In this document: in pieces, positions 22,699 to 34,673 of the stretch | Position numbering within the stretch: the first letter of the stretch is position 1 | Layout: the number at the start of each line of letters is the position of its first letter | Origin: Globodera rostochiensis | Taxonomy: Eukaryota; Nematoda; Chromadorea; Rhabditida; Heteroderidae | Direction: 5' to 3' | DNA: 64,000 nucleotides | NCBI GenBank assembly: GCA_018350325.1 | Contig: JAEVLN010000001.1 | Coordinates: forward strand, 6,682,088 to 6,746,087 | Position numbers and translations under genes: made by a program | Notes under the pieces: model-generated | What the model was told of the DNA's origin: nothing | The model's input: the letters and a program-made list of their open reading frames with translations, nothing else | Database searches by the model: none

Positions 22699-25600
22699 TC
22701 ACTGCTGCTGGAATTGGTGTTGCTGAAAGTCGTCCATGAGACTGGCCTTGATTTTGCTGATTTCTTCCGACGACTTAAAAATAAAAAATTGCAGCACTTT
22801 TGCAAAAAGGTTAAAAAATAAAGATAAATTAAAGCATTAAAAATGTGATCAAAATTCATCAATTTGTGACCCCCCCCCCCTCCTCCTCCAACCTGATGGA
22901 ATTCCATGGCACCATCGCCCATTGAAGACGACTGCTGCTGCTGGGACTGTTGCTGTCCACCGCCGCCGCCGCCGCCACTTTGGGAATGCACTGAAACAAG
23001 AAATTTAATCAAAAACTAAAACACTTTCGTGATTTTGAATCCGATCAATGGGAATCCAATCAGTCAACAAAAAACTATGGCCAACCACCAACCACCGCAC
23101 GTACCAGAGCTTGGCCCCGCAGTTTGGCTTCCGCCTCCGCCGCCGCCCCCCACATTGCTTCCGGGCGTCCCGCCGTTGACGCCTCCGCCGCCGCCTCCAC
23201 TAAATGGCGGCGATTGTTTCATTTCCGTGCCGCCGCCGCCACCATCGCTGGCCGTGCCGTTGAGCAACGAATGCAGCGGACCGTTGGCACCGCCGCCGTT
23301 CGGCAGGGCTCGTCCACCACCGTCGCCTGGTACAAAAAAAAATTATTTTTTATTTTATGGCGGAACCGCTGGATTTTTTCGGGATCCCGGCTTTCCATTT
23401 TACGCGTGCTGTTCGGTATCAAACAAACTGGTTTTACCGGAAGGCACTTGGGGGTCCGAGATTGTTGAAGTTCCGTCCCGGTAACCGTCAAGATTTGTTG
23501 ACCCAGAGGCCGTTAGTGAATTTGTTCCCCAGTTTTTTTCTATTTGGACTCCGCAAAATTTTCTGTGTACGCTCCTATAACAAAAACAAAACAAAAAATA
23601 AATAAAAAAGCTCACCAGACTGCTCGCCGAGGCCCCCATTTCCGTTGTTCATCGTATTTTGGGCGGAAACGCTGGCCGGCCCCGTGCCACCACCACCACC
23701 ACCACCCGGAGTGCCAACAGCACCACCGCCGCCGCCGCCGCTGCTGTCATGGTGGTTAGCAAACTGAACAAAGTTTAAAAAATAATTGCATAAAAACTGA
23801 AAAAAATCAAACGCAATTCCCATAAAAAAGGAATTGATTTCAGAGGTTAAGTTTGCCGAAATTACCCCCCCCCCCCTCCCAAAGTGCACAAAACCTGTGA
23901 TTGCATGCTGACCGGCACTTGGTTTGCCATCATGAAATGTTGCTGATGTTGTTGTTGTGAGACGTCCTGTTGTTGAGGGGCTCCTCCAGGGGCGCCTTTA
24001 TTAGAAGGGGGAGGGGGGGGGGGGTTTAAAAAATATTACAATTTTTGCTTAAAATTTTTTTACACACACCAACGAACCAACCTGCTGGTGACATCAGCGA
24101 TGCTGTCGTTGGACACATCACAGCACCGCCACCGCCGACACCGTTGTGGACCAACGGGTTCTGGAACTTTAAATTAAAAACAAAATAGACGAAGTTTTGG
24201 GACCGGAAGCCCCGAGGACATTAGAACAAAAACAATTCTTAAATTTTTGCTCTCTATTTAAATCAATTGCTGATAAAAACACTGAAATTTGTGAAATTTT
24301 ACATGAAATGGCGGAGTGCCAGACGGTGAGTCCATGTACTGGGCATTGTTGAACTGAGCACGTACTGCTCGCCCGCCGTTGTTCTGCAACAAAGTTTATT
24401 AAATGGTTCAAAAATTTAAGCGTCCAATATAGTAATATCCAGCGGTTCCAATTAAAAAATGAGAAAAAAAAAACATTTAGAACATCATCCACAATCGACA
24501 AAAACAGAAAAGTTCAAAAGCGGAAAAAAAAACGGAGAAAATATAAAACAAAGATTTGATTAGAAAACTATGCAAAAATTCATTTTTGTTTTGTTTTATT
24601 AATCCAATTTTTGATTTTAATAACGGGACCATTTGCATGCGTACGGCCTGGTTTGCTTGCTGTTGCTGTTGGTGTTGCTGCCGAGCGGCCATCATAAGGC
24701 GCATTTGTTGCTGCTCGTTCAGTGTCATCATTTGCGGGGGCCCAATGCCCATCGGAAAGTTGGGACCGCCAACGCCGACCACCGAAGACGGAGTGGGGGC
24801 ACCACTCCTAAAGACATAAAAATTACGGGGAAAAAAGAAAGAGAGGTGGGGGCTAAAAAGCAAACATTTTTGAATTTAAGCTTTTTTTTTTTTTGAAAAA
24901 TTTATCTAAAAGCGGAAAATGTTGAAGAATTTTCCACCGGGGAAACAGGAGCTTTTTGGAATTTTCTTCAACTCAAAACCAGGCACAAACCGTGTCCCCT
25001 GTTGACCATAACGCGGTGGACCGCCTCCGCCTAAATGAATTTTATTGCAAAAATGTTTATCTAAAAAAAAACCCGGTATTGGTGACGCCTGGTTGGAGGA
25101 GGGGCCAGGCTGAGGCCCTCCCCGTGGGCCATAGTAAGCGGCGTTTGGGAACATTCCGTCCGGCAAATTTTGAGGCGGCGCTCCTGGACCCATTGCGGGG
25201 TTCGGAAACTTTAAAAAAGCATTTTTTTATTTATTTTTGAAATGGGAGTTGGATTTGATTTTAAATTTTATGTTGTTCAACGAGTCCAAATGATTGACCA
25301 GAGTGACCAAGCCAACAAAATTCCATAAAAAATCCAAAAAACCACCAAAAAGTGCACCCATTTTTACCACAGCTCCTCCGCCCGGTCCGTACATGCCGCC
25401 GTTGACCATCGCCGCCGCCGCGTCAGGCGGCACATTGTTATAATTTGGGAACATCTAAAATTGGGTGTAACCGGCACAATGCTCGGGCGGCAAAGCGTAA
25501 TCAATGAAACCATTTTGTGATAGGTTTTTGCTTCCTGTGTGGCGTCTACCTTGTCTTTCTTGTCAGGATGCGCCGAATACAGATCCCAAAACACGCTGAA

Positions 25601-26513
25601 TAGAAAAAAAGATGGCATAAAATATGCGTGAGTTTGTGGCATTTGAACAAATGCCAGAATTATCCGGGCCTCCAAAAGGGCACAGGTTCTGGCAAATTCG
25701 ACAAAAAAATTGCGCAAAAAAGAAAACAAAAATAGATAATTCAACAACAAAAAAATAGTTTCCCACAAGAACATTCAAAAAGGCTAATTTTGTGGAAAAA
25801 TATCACATTAAAATGGCTATTCATTTGTTTTTGTAATTCGCTCAGAAAAATCTAAAATAAAGCATAAGCAGCTTCTGGTGCCGCCGCTGGCAAAAAGTTG
25901 GAATTTTAGTAAATTACAAAAAATTGCTACATTAAAAAATGGATAATTTCCCATAAATGTCCAATTTTTCGGACTATAGGAAAAAGCGTATCCCATGAAA
26001 AAAAAAACGGAAAAAGCGAACCTCCACCAATTATAAAGGAAGCCGGGTCCCGATGAACTGGACAAATCAATTTGCAGGTTTGGCATATTGTGCGCAAGGA
26101 ATTCATTTTTGAACGTTTCTGCCGTTTTTGTTGCGCCCAATTGGTACAAATATTCGTAGACAAACTGTGACAACCTGAAAATTGGGGAGATTTAAAAAAT
26201 TAAATTTTTTTTTTGGATTTTTGGCAACCCCAAATAATACAAAAAATAAATCTTGGCCAAGAATTCTGCATCAAATTCGTTTAGATTAAATAATAGAGCA
26301 TCGCATAAACTGCCCGGATCGAATTGGAAAACTCGCAAATTTTAATTCCAAATAAGGCATTAAGAGAGTTCCAGGTTTTTTGTCCGCTTATCAGACCGGG
26401 CCAATTTTCAAAAAATGAACCCACTTTTCGCGAGCCTGCACATCGGAAGACAGATAATTCTCTTTTCGTTGTTGTTGCATTTGTGCATGGGGCGGTGGTT
26501 GCTGTTGAAACAT
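22699..26513 (-). CDS. SSBP: Single-stranded-DNA-binding protein SSBP/SSDP homologue (525 aa, complete)
   Basis: SSBP2/3/4 proteins (C. elegans SAM-10) bind LDB/Chip co-regulators in the nucleus. Fourteen exons keep one frame for 1578 nt; first 26,425-26,513, then 26,022-26,174, 25,511-25,595, 25,368-25,454, 25,073-25,208, 24,991-25,030, 24,630-24,807, 24,303-24,383, 24,082-24,166, 23,895-23,995, 23,616-23,763, 23,105-23,326, 22,893-22,990, 22,699-22,773. Residues about 22-110 form the N-terminal LUFS/LisH region: SSDVQAREKLSQFVYEYL, GPGFLYNWWSVFWDLYSAHP. The rest is Pro/Gly/Gln-rich with long glycine runs, as expected of the family, ending MDDFQQHQFQQQ. The N-terminal QQQPPPHAQMQQQ precedes the usual domain start. 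The last two exons recur at 28.3 kb and, inverted, at 62.6 kb. Confidence 0.93.
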
Positions 26514-28198
26514 TTTTTTGGCGTTGTGAGTTGAATCAAAAAATGGAAGAAAATTTTTCTAAAAAAAATCTGAATCATTAATCAAAGTGTGGACAAAGAA
26601 AAGACAGTTCAAATTCAAAGACAAAAGATCATGAAGCAAAAATGATCACTTTTTACTGGGGAAATGAAGCCAAATGAAAGTCGAATTTTTAGGAAACATT
26701 AAAATTTAATTAATCATAAGAATTTGTGGGAAATTTGGATCCAAAATCGCTGGACCTGCGCTACAAATATTTTCAAAATGTGAAATCCATCAGCCCCTAT
26801 TCTTTCCGCATCCAAAAAATCAATCAATTACCAATCCCGTCCACATTTTCCAACAAGAAAAAAAAAGTGGGTGAGGAAGAACGGGAGGAAGGAGGAGGAA
26901 GGAGTACACTGTGCTGGGGGGGGGGGATGCTTTAAAGATGTGAGGGTAAAGAAAGGCATCCAGCCACAATCCAACACTTTTTCTTCTTCATTGTGTGCTG
27001 CTTGCTGTGTGCGCTGGTGATGGTGGTTGTCTTGTCGTCTTCTTGGGTGGCTGGACGCTGCTGCTTCGGCTTATTTTGTTCTCATCATCATCATCATCAA
27101 CCATCATCAGCATTCAGTCAGTCAGCAACGGTTGGTGTCCTCTTTCCCGATATTGAGGTTGGTTGGTTGGTTCTGTCGGCAGGCGGGTGGGCGGCTCTCT
27201 TCCCCCCTCCCCCCTCCATTCAACGACGACCCAATTCTTCTTCCTTCCTTCCATTATATTGTTCTCGGTCGGCTCTTGCGTTGCGGGCAGGGAGGTGAGA
27301 GTGTCAGTTTTCGTCCAGCATTCTCATCCACTGCACCACAGCAGGGGCACATACAACCAACGGGGAGGACGACGACGTTGGTGGAGACGGGCGGACGGGC
27401 GGGCGACCTACTGACTGGGCGGGGAGTGACGGACGCTTCTCAGACGCCCCCATCTCTCCCCCCCCCCCGGGGGGATTAAATAGACACTCCATTCGCCGAG
27501 TACATGCGCTCTGTGACCTCCTTTTCAACATCAGTGTCCACAGACTTATGGCGTGCATGTGTGTGACCCTAGCTAGCATTGTGTTCTTTAGACAGTTGAC
27601 AAAGCGCGTTATTGATCATTTTTGTCTCTCTGCAATTTGCGATATTTACGCTGGTCGGTGTATGACACAGAGCATCCGTTTATCTTTGGTTTTCCAAGCA
27701 TTTAGATCATTATGCTCTTCTATTTCTTTGCTTCTCTGCACTCCTGTTATGTCGTCAGCTGTTCTAGCCTTTCTGTTTGCCTCTGACTGTTCCCTCTCTA
27801 TCTCTCCCAGATATACGCTGTCTCGCCTAGACGAGGGCAATCTGGCCCCCCATCGTGGGTTAACAAAAAAAATTTGCTATGTTTCGGTAAAATTGACAGA
27901 TTTTTCATTTTCTTAAATTTTTGAAGGAATTGCTAAGAAAAATGGTCCAGCTGCATCGAAAAGGCGAGATGATCAGAACAATCGAATTTTCCGGATTTTT
28001 TTTTGCAGACAAAAAGCTTGAGTGTTTTCAAAAAATGTGAAGAAAGCCCGCGATCCCCGATCAGTCCGGCTTTGGGACCAAGGACATCACACCAAAGATT
28101 CATTGGACATCCCCCCCCCCGCATGACAATCGAACGGACCACACAAAATTTTCGGCGGGAAAAATGAATATGCTAATGATCAATTCAAAGCATCTTTG
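26514..28198. other. Intergenic, upstream of SSBP
   Basis: 26,990-27,470 is pyrimidine-rich with runs of TCATCATC and GGTTGGTT and may include the SSBP promoter. 27,497-27,850 is a higher-complexity stretch with an open minus frame (27,646-27,840, charged) that I cannot assign. From 28,012 the tract duplicates 22,434 onward. Confidence 0.45.
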
Positions 28199-28261
28199 AT
28201 TTCTTTTCTCCCCTTTTTCGATGGTTATTTTTGTTGCGCTTGTCTTTTTGAGAAGAAAATT

Positions 28262-28493
28262 TCACTGCTGCTGGAATTGCTGAAAGTCGTCCATGAGACT
28301 GGCCTTGATTTTGCTGATTTCTTCCGACGACTTAAAAATAAAAAATTGCAGCACTTTTGCAAAAAGGTTAAAAAATAAAGATAAATTAAAGCATTAAAAA
28401 TCTGATCAAAATTCATCAATTTGTGACTCCCCCCCCCTCCTCCTCCAACTTGATGGAATTCCATGGCACCATCGCCCATTGAAGACGACTGCT
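28262..28493 (-). pseudogene. Duplicated 3' end of SSBP
   Basis: 28,262-28,330 copies the last SSBP exon with a two-residue deletion (MDDFQQFQQQ-stop). 28,441-28,493 copies the end of the preceding exon (SSSMGDGAMEFHQ) and then breaks into unrelated sequence at 28,494. The flank 28,012-28,261 also matches 22,434-22,698. It has no upstream exons and cannot encode SSBP. Confidence 0.85.
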
Positions 28494-28657
28494 CAGAGCG
28501 CGCAAGGTCCTCGTAACATGCAGCGAAACCTCTTCGATTTTTGGGGATTAAACCTAAAATTTTTTTATTACATCTTTGAATTTAATTAGTATTGTTCCAA
28601 AAAGGATGCAATCAACTTTTTTATTTAATTGAAAGCATTTAAACAACAATTCCTCAC

Positions 28658-29028
28658 CATTTCCCATTTGTCGTTCAGTCAACGCGTCGATGTTCTGTTG
28701 CTGCGCTTTCTGATACTCCTCCATCTTTGAAATCCGTTCTTTGAGCTGATTCATTTCCTTTAATTATTCAATTTATATAACATATCGGAAATAAAGCATA
28801 AATCCTCCCCTCTTGTTTTTTTTCTTCAAATTTCATTTCGGGGGGGGGGGGGGAATTCCCCTCCCTGGCTACACCACTGATTCACCTACCCATCTTTGCT
28901 ATTCCTTCCACCTCGGACATAAGTACCGTTTGTCGGTTTTCCAATTCGGCAATTCGGGCACGCAAACGTGGCAATTCTTCTCTCGGCTCAAAACAGGGGC
29001 TGGTTGAAGCCGAGTTCAAATGTGCCAT
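28658..29028 (-). pseudogene. Coiled-coil fragment of a SPRY (RanBPM-like/SPRYSEC-type) gene
   Basis: 28,890-29,028 is a near-identical copy of exon 1 of the SPRY gene at 34,674 (MAHLNSASTSPCFEPREEL, RLRARIAELENRQ). It is followed by the same GTAGGTGAAT and the start of the same CAGTGG element (GGTGTAGCCAGG) that sits in intron 1 there. 28,658-28,757 is a further coiled-coil exon (MNQLKERISKMEEYQKAQQQ) of the family. No SPRY exons follow, so this is a truncated duplicate. Confidence 0.7.
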
Positions 29029-29416
29029 ATGCTATAAAAAATCTTATTATTTTTTAAAGTCAAAAAGGATGTTACAAAGGGGGTTTCAAGGACGCAACAT
29101 CCGAATCTGACCTCTATTTCAACCAATTCCAAATTCCGGACCGAATTCTAAGCAGAATTCGATCATAAAAGCCTTTTTGTATAATTTTGGGCTTTTTGAA
29201 CATTTAAACGCCAAAATTGTGAGATAGAATTTGAGTAAAAATATTTTCATATTTTAGTTTCAAAAAATGATTATTTAACCGTTTTGAATGAACAACATAG
29301 CATAAGTTGGGGATTATCTTAAATTTGAATGGACGTTAGTTACTATACTTTGGGCAAATGTTGACCCAAAACGGAGGTTTTGGGGGGTCTAAACGTCGAC
29401 AAACCACCCCACCCAC

Positions 29417-32195
29417 CTGTTGTTTGGAACCATTGTTCTTGTCATCCGGCTCGTCCTTCAGAAATTCGCGCTTGGGATACGGAATGTCGCATCCGGAGAA
29501 CACATCGCTTGTTGGGGCGGGACTATCCTCAAAAATGAATAATTTTATTTAATGATTTGATTTATTAGTGAAAAGCAAACTTTAAAATATTTGTGTTCTT
29601 TGGCCTCAGCGGCCGTGATACGCTTCAACGGGTCCATGGTGAGAAGCCGTTCAAGCAATGAGAAGGCCTGGTCTCCCGGTCGGTGTTTGTCCATGTGACG
29701 ACGCAATGACGCGTCTTTGAACCTAAAATTCAAATAGTAGGTAAGTACTACCAGGTTACAATTTGCTTGTCAAGACAAAATTTCTGAAAAATAAATTTTC
29801 GTAATACCAATTAAACTCTTGTTGATAGAATTCAAAATAAATAATGAAACTCTTGATTTGGTAGAATTCAAAATAGATAATTAAACTCTTGAACTGGTAG
29901 AAGAACCTGTGCAGATCTTTTGTAAAATCGTCCTTCAGTTTGTCATAGCCCGGCATTCTCAGCATGTCCGGCCATTCTTCCCGTTTTGGGTAACCCATCA
30001 CAAAAAAAATGCGCTCCAATTGCTCTCTGTGGTAGGGCGTCTGCGATTTGATGTCCTCCTGAAATTCGGTTGGTTGCCGAAAGAATCGAATTCGGACAAA
30101 AACCTCCCGGCACACAAAAATTGGCTCCGACGTCAGCAATTCGGCAAAAATGCAGCCAATCGCCCAAATGTCGATTGCCTTAATAATGAAAAAGGGGGCT
30201 TATTCAAATTCAATATTAAATTAATTAATCAAATTCAATATTAAACTAAATTAACCGTTGTGTAGTGCTTGGAACAAAGCAACAGTTCGGGTGCCCGATA
30301 CCAAAAGGCGCCAACAACGGGGTCAAGTTCAGACAGAGGCTTAATTTACACTTTTGCGATAAAATTCGAATAAAATTCTTAAAACATTTTTATTTACCTT
30401 TAATGGGTTGTGAAAAACTCGAGCAAATCTAAAAAAGAGAGAATGAACACGTTGTTGTCGCTGTACGTCTAGAACAAACGGACCCCATGTCCGCAATTTT
30501 GACCCGTCCGCGTTCGATTCCGGTCCCTTCGCCCATCACCAAAATGTTAGCGGGCTTAATTAATGGTAAAAAATTAATTTAATTTGAACTTCGACATTTT
30601 AAAGAACCTTAAGGTCACGAAACATTATCGAGTTATTGTGCAAGTAGCAAATGCCGTCAAGAATCTGGTAGAGCAGACTTTTGACCATTCCCTTGGGCAC
30701 CTGCGAAGAAATCAATTTAAATGTTCTCATATTATAGTAATTAGTGGCAATAAAAGTTAAAAATTTAGAAAATTCTCATTTAAAGATTTATGTAAATGTA
30801 AATAGTAGAGACCGAGAGTGCCCGAGAGTCCAGGTCTCGAATCTCGGAAATTTGTCGAAAACTCCGAGACCTGGACTCTCGGAATTTCGAGACAAATCTC
30901 GATATCGGTCTCGGACTTTTCAAAATGCCGGTCTCTAGTAAATACCATGACGGGTTGTCGTCGCAGTTTCGCAGACCGATGATATTTTATAATGTGCCAA
31001 AGGTCATGTTCAGCATAATCAAACAGCAACCAGACTCTCTTTTCGGTGGTAAGGAAAACACGGAGCAATTTGATCAAATTCGGATGGCTTAAAATAGAAT
31101 AAAATGATCATAAAAATTCAGTAAAATAATAATAACTTCAACTCTCTCAGAAGAGCCACTTCACGGCAGGCGGACATCGAAAATCCCTGGCCTGAAAGCA
31201 TTTTATGTTTTTTTTGCGCGATTTTTTTTTTTGAAAAAATTTGGGCTCGGAAGGGTTAAGCGGTTAAAGACGCCGCCAACAAACAAATTTTGGAAAAAGT
31301 CAAGAATATCAAAACGCATCAAATAACATATTTTCAGGCAAAAATTTTCCACAAATTTTGACCAAAAGGGTCCCCCCCCCTATCAGTGGCGTAGCCAGGG
31401 GGAGGGGGAATTCCCCCCCCCCCCCCAAATAAAATTTGAAGAAAAAAAACAAGAGGAGGGAGGGACCCCTTTGTTTTTCACTTTTACAATTTTTGGGCCA
31501 ATTTTCTTAACAAATTGTCATCAAAAATCCAAAAAATTCTCTCGGCGACGCCTATCGGCACCGCCGACCCCCTCCGTAAAAATTCGCAAAAAAATTTGAA
31601 TTTTTGAAAAAATGCATCCCCTAAAATCGAACATTTTTTTGGAAAAATTGCTTAACAAAAATGCAATAAAAAGGAAAAAATTCACCCCTAAGAATCGGGT
31701 TCCCCGCCCCCTCCCGAAAATTTTTCCTGGCTACGCCCCTGCCCCCTATGGTTTTGTCAACTTTGAGGGGCTTATAATCTTCTTCAAAGTGGTTTATTAT
31801 GTTAAGAAAATTATCCAAAAATCCTAACTAAATTTGGAAAAAATTTGCTAATCTTTGCTCTCAAAAAGGCCAAAAATGATGAAATCTTCAGTTTTGGGAG
31901 CCTGATTCCCAATTACCTTCGATTAATTTCAACGCAAATGCGCTGCTCTCCATTCCGGAAGGCGGGTTTCGCAGAATTGCTTTGTAAACATGACCTTCAA
32001 GTGATTAGACAAAGAAATTATTTGAATAATAATAACAACTCCCTGACCATAAGTGCCACGTCCAACCTAAAAAGCATATAAAATTTAAATGTTTTCATTT
32101 AAATGAAGAAAAAAATCAGGTACTTTGTTTCCTTCATAAGTGTACAGATCCTCCACTTTTTCGCGAAGCTCTTCTCGAAAATTTGTATCAATCAT
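29417..32195 (-). CDS. CDK8: CDK8 kinase copy 2: full kinase exon set, altered catalytic motif, no Gln-rich tail
   Basis: Thirteen exons give 375 codons in frame: 32,124-32,195, 32,048-32,066, 31,917-31,994, 31,137-31,191, 30,946-31,087, 30,608-30,700, 30,484-30,554, 30,398-30,428, 30,256-30,339, 30,104-30,178, 29,907-30,058, 29,581-29,722, 29,417-29,527. [20 protein letters not shown] resembles the CDK8 cyclin-C-binding helix. The Gly loop GRGTYG, beta-3 lysine K53, SMSACRE helix and DMG (175-177) are present. HRD reads FRD (residue 149), and [11 protein letters not shown] reads [11 protein letters not shown]. After SKQQ the tail exons of copies 1 and 3 are missing; read-through adds about 25 residues. 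A catalytically impaired kinase or a young pseudogene fits better than a working CDK8. Confidence 0.8.
30806..30937. mobile_element. 132-bp MITE-like element in a CDK8 intron (copy 2)
   Basis: Same TAGAGACCG ends and interior as 6858-6989, in the same intron of the second CDK8 copy. Confidence 0.65.
31384..31741. mobile_element. hAT-type MITE, 358 bp, in a CDK8 copy 2 intron
   Basis: The ends CAGTGGCGTAGCCAGG and, inverted, CAGGGGCGTAGCCAGG are flanked by an 8-bp duplication CCCCCTAT (31,376-31,383; 31,742-31,749). The inverted CDK8 copy near 63,800 shows the unoccupied site (TCCCCCCATGGTT, read on the minus strand). No coding capacity; long poly-C/G and A-rich tracts inside. Confidence 0.85.
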
Positions 32196-34673
32196 TGTAT
32201 TTGTGCAGCTTGGGCTTTTTGGGTCTTAATTAGAGCGCGAGATTTTGAAAATTCCTGGACCCGGATCCTGGATTTTAAAGGACCACCAGAGGGGTATACA
32301 AAATTTTCGGGGGGGGGGGGTCAAAAAAAAGTCAATTTTTTGATGTTTTTTAAAGAACTTTTCGAAAGGTATAACCAAGTTTTGTTGGCATTTTCATTTT
32401 GAATGCCCAAGAAACGCCAGAAAACACTATTTTAGTTGCGGTGCTAGGTCAAAATGCCAACCAAACCTAAAAAATTGACATTGACCAGTTGGCATTTCGT
32501 CCTGACCCGTTGAATTCAATCGGTGCGATACGTTTGTTTTCAGCAAAAAATGACAATAATTCGATCCGAACCGTAGAACTGGGATTCGTCGGGTTTTTGG
32601 ATAACCACAAAAAGTGCCATGATCGGGGTTCCTACACAAAAAAGCCCCCAACGCACCGATGTCGTTGTCACCTTCATTCCGCGCAGAAGCGGCGAGACCA
32701 GGATTGATGTTGTGTAGGAGCGTTCACCAATTTTTGCCTTTAAGGGATGAAATTTTGATGTTAAAACAATAGGGGGATCCTCTTTAACCAATTCTTTTAA
32801 AAAGTTTAAATTCGTACCCCCCACCCCCACCTCAACAACAAAATCCAAGGGAACAAAAATTGCACCCCTAAGATTCATTTTTAGAATTTTTCCTTCTGGG
32901 GAAATTTATAAAAATGCAATTAAAAAAAACATACACTAAAAACGACCTCTTCTTTATTTTTGGCGCATTCCCCCAATTTTTTCTGGTTACGGCCCGCAGC
33001 AGGGGCAGGCATGCCCAGGGGGGCTGCAGCCTCCCCCCCCCCCCCGAAAAAAATGTGACCCTAAAAATCGACTTTTTCTTTTTTGTTTATTACTGCTTTT
33101 CTGGGGAAAATACACGACTCGCTACACCCCAGCTCGCGACTTTGTCCCGACTCGCTACCCCTTTTTTACTAGTACTTGTTCAAAAATCGTATAAGACATT
33201 TTTACAATTAAAAATGCATGTATTTCTCATCTACTCGATGAGACAAAATGAACGGTACCATTAGGCTCGAGTAACAACCATGAGTTATAGAGATTTAAAC
33301 AAGTAGCGAGTTGGCAGGTAGCTAGTCGGGGTTCGTCCCTTTTCTGGGTGGTCCCCCCTATGGTTTTTTTTTTTAAATTTTGGCTACGCTCTGCCCCCCT
33401 CACGCGAAAATTCCTGGCTACGCCTTTGGCCCTGCGTACATACCTAAGTGGGTATATCTACATTAACGAATATCGAAATGGCGGGAATTAGGGCAAAAAT
33501 GCTGTTTTTAGGGACCAGTAATCACACCGTATCGACAATAATTTGAGTCATGTCAGACGGTATGACGATTGGTCATCTTACTTTCATAGGAACTGGAAGA
33601 TCAAAAAAATGTGGCGGCTGCTCCATGGCGTCAGCAGTTTGCGTCTGTCGTTTGCCAATCCCCGCCAGCTCCAAGTTTAATAGACGCTTTTCGTTGCTTA
33701 AGCGCCTCGACTTGTAGTACGTGAAGTCGCACACCGTCTGAAGTGCAAAACGACGACGACCATTGGCACGCTGACGGTCGCCACACGTTCCTTGAAGATT
33801 ATCGCATCATTCGCCAAATATTTGTTGACCATCGTATTGAAGATGAAAGCTAAAACTGTATTGAGTGTTTATGTATTACAGGATTTTAAGTACTGCAAAA
33901 TATTCTGAAATTTTAATTAAGGAATCTTTTTCTTATAAATTAGGCATCATTGTAAAGTGTTGCGAATTAAAGAGATGTTTGAGCGGGAGGGAAGTGCCCG
34001 TATGGCGCCATGCCGTTTTTTGTTCCGTGCCGTTTTTTGTTCCGAACTCCAGACCCGAACATTTTCCCGAAACGTCGAAAAATCACTTTTCCTTATGCAT
34101 TTTCGAACGATTTATGGGTAATGCCGATGGGGAAAAACCCTAGCTTCTACTGAGTGTTTGCTTTCAAATGATACCAAAAATATTTCATTTGGTTCGCTAG
34201 AAAAAAAGTTATAATACAAAAAATTCAAAAAAGTTGGGCAAAGGGGAACGAGTTGGGTTTCGTCCATGCCGATGGTACTATTCCCACTTTTTTTTTGAAA
34301 AATTTTTTCGTTTTATTTTGAAGCAAATGTTGTTAAGGGTTTTCAGAGTCATAAAAAACCCGAATCTGGCCCAAATTTCAACAAATTTCGAAGCCCGGAC
34401 TACTGACAATCACACGCGATTTCCATAAATGATAACCATTCAAAACGGTTAAATATGATACTAAAATCAAACTATTTTTACGCAAATTCTAAATTTTCCC
34501 ACAATTTTGGCCTTTAAATGTTCAAAAAGCCCAAAATTATACAAAAAGGCTTTTATGATCGAATTCTGCTTAGAATTCGTTCCGGAATTTGGAAGATTCG
34601 GATGTTGCGTCCTTGAAACCCCTTTATCATCCTTTTGTGACTTAAAAAAATATATCAGATTTTATAGCAAATT
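32196..34673. other. Intergenic tract with CAGTGGCGTAGCC-type remnants
   Basis: Poly-G/C tracts next to GGCTACGCC-type ends near 33,000 and 33,410 suggest further decayed MITEs. 34,490-34,640 matches the repeats upstream of the other SPRY-type fragments (29,090-29,220 and 61,800-61,950). One exon-like stretch is listed separately; I see nothing else coding. Confidence 0.5.
33590..33850 (-). pseudogene. Unrecognised exon-like fragment
   Basis: Two minus-strand frames look protein-like: NKYLANDAIIFKERVATVSV (near 33,770-33,850) and TVCDFTYYKSRRLSNEKRLL, LNLELAGIGKRQ (33,590-33,740). They would join only across a 23-nt gap, too short for a normal intron. So this is either a frameshifted remnant or two separate exons. 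No family recognised. Confidence 0.25.
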
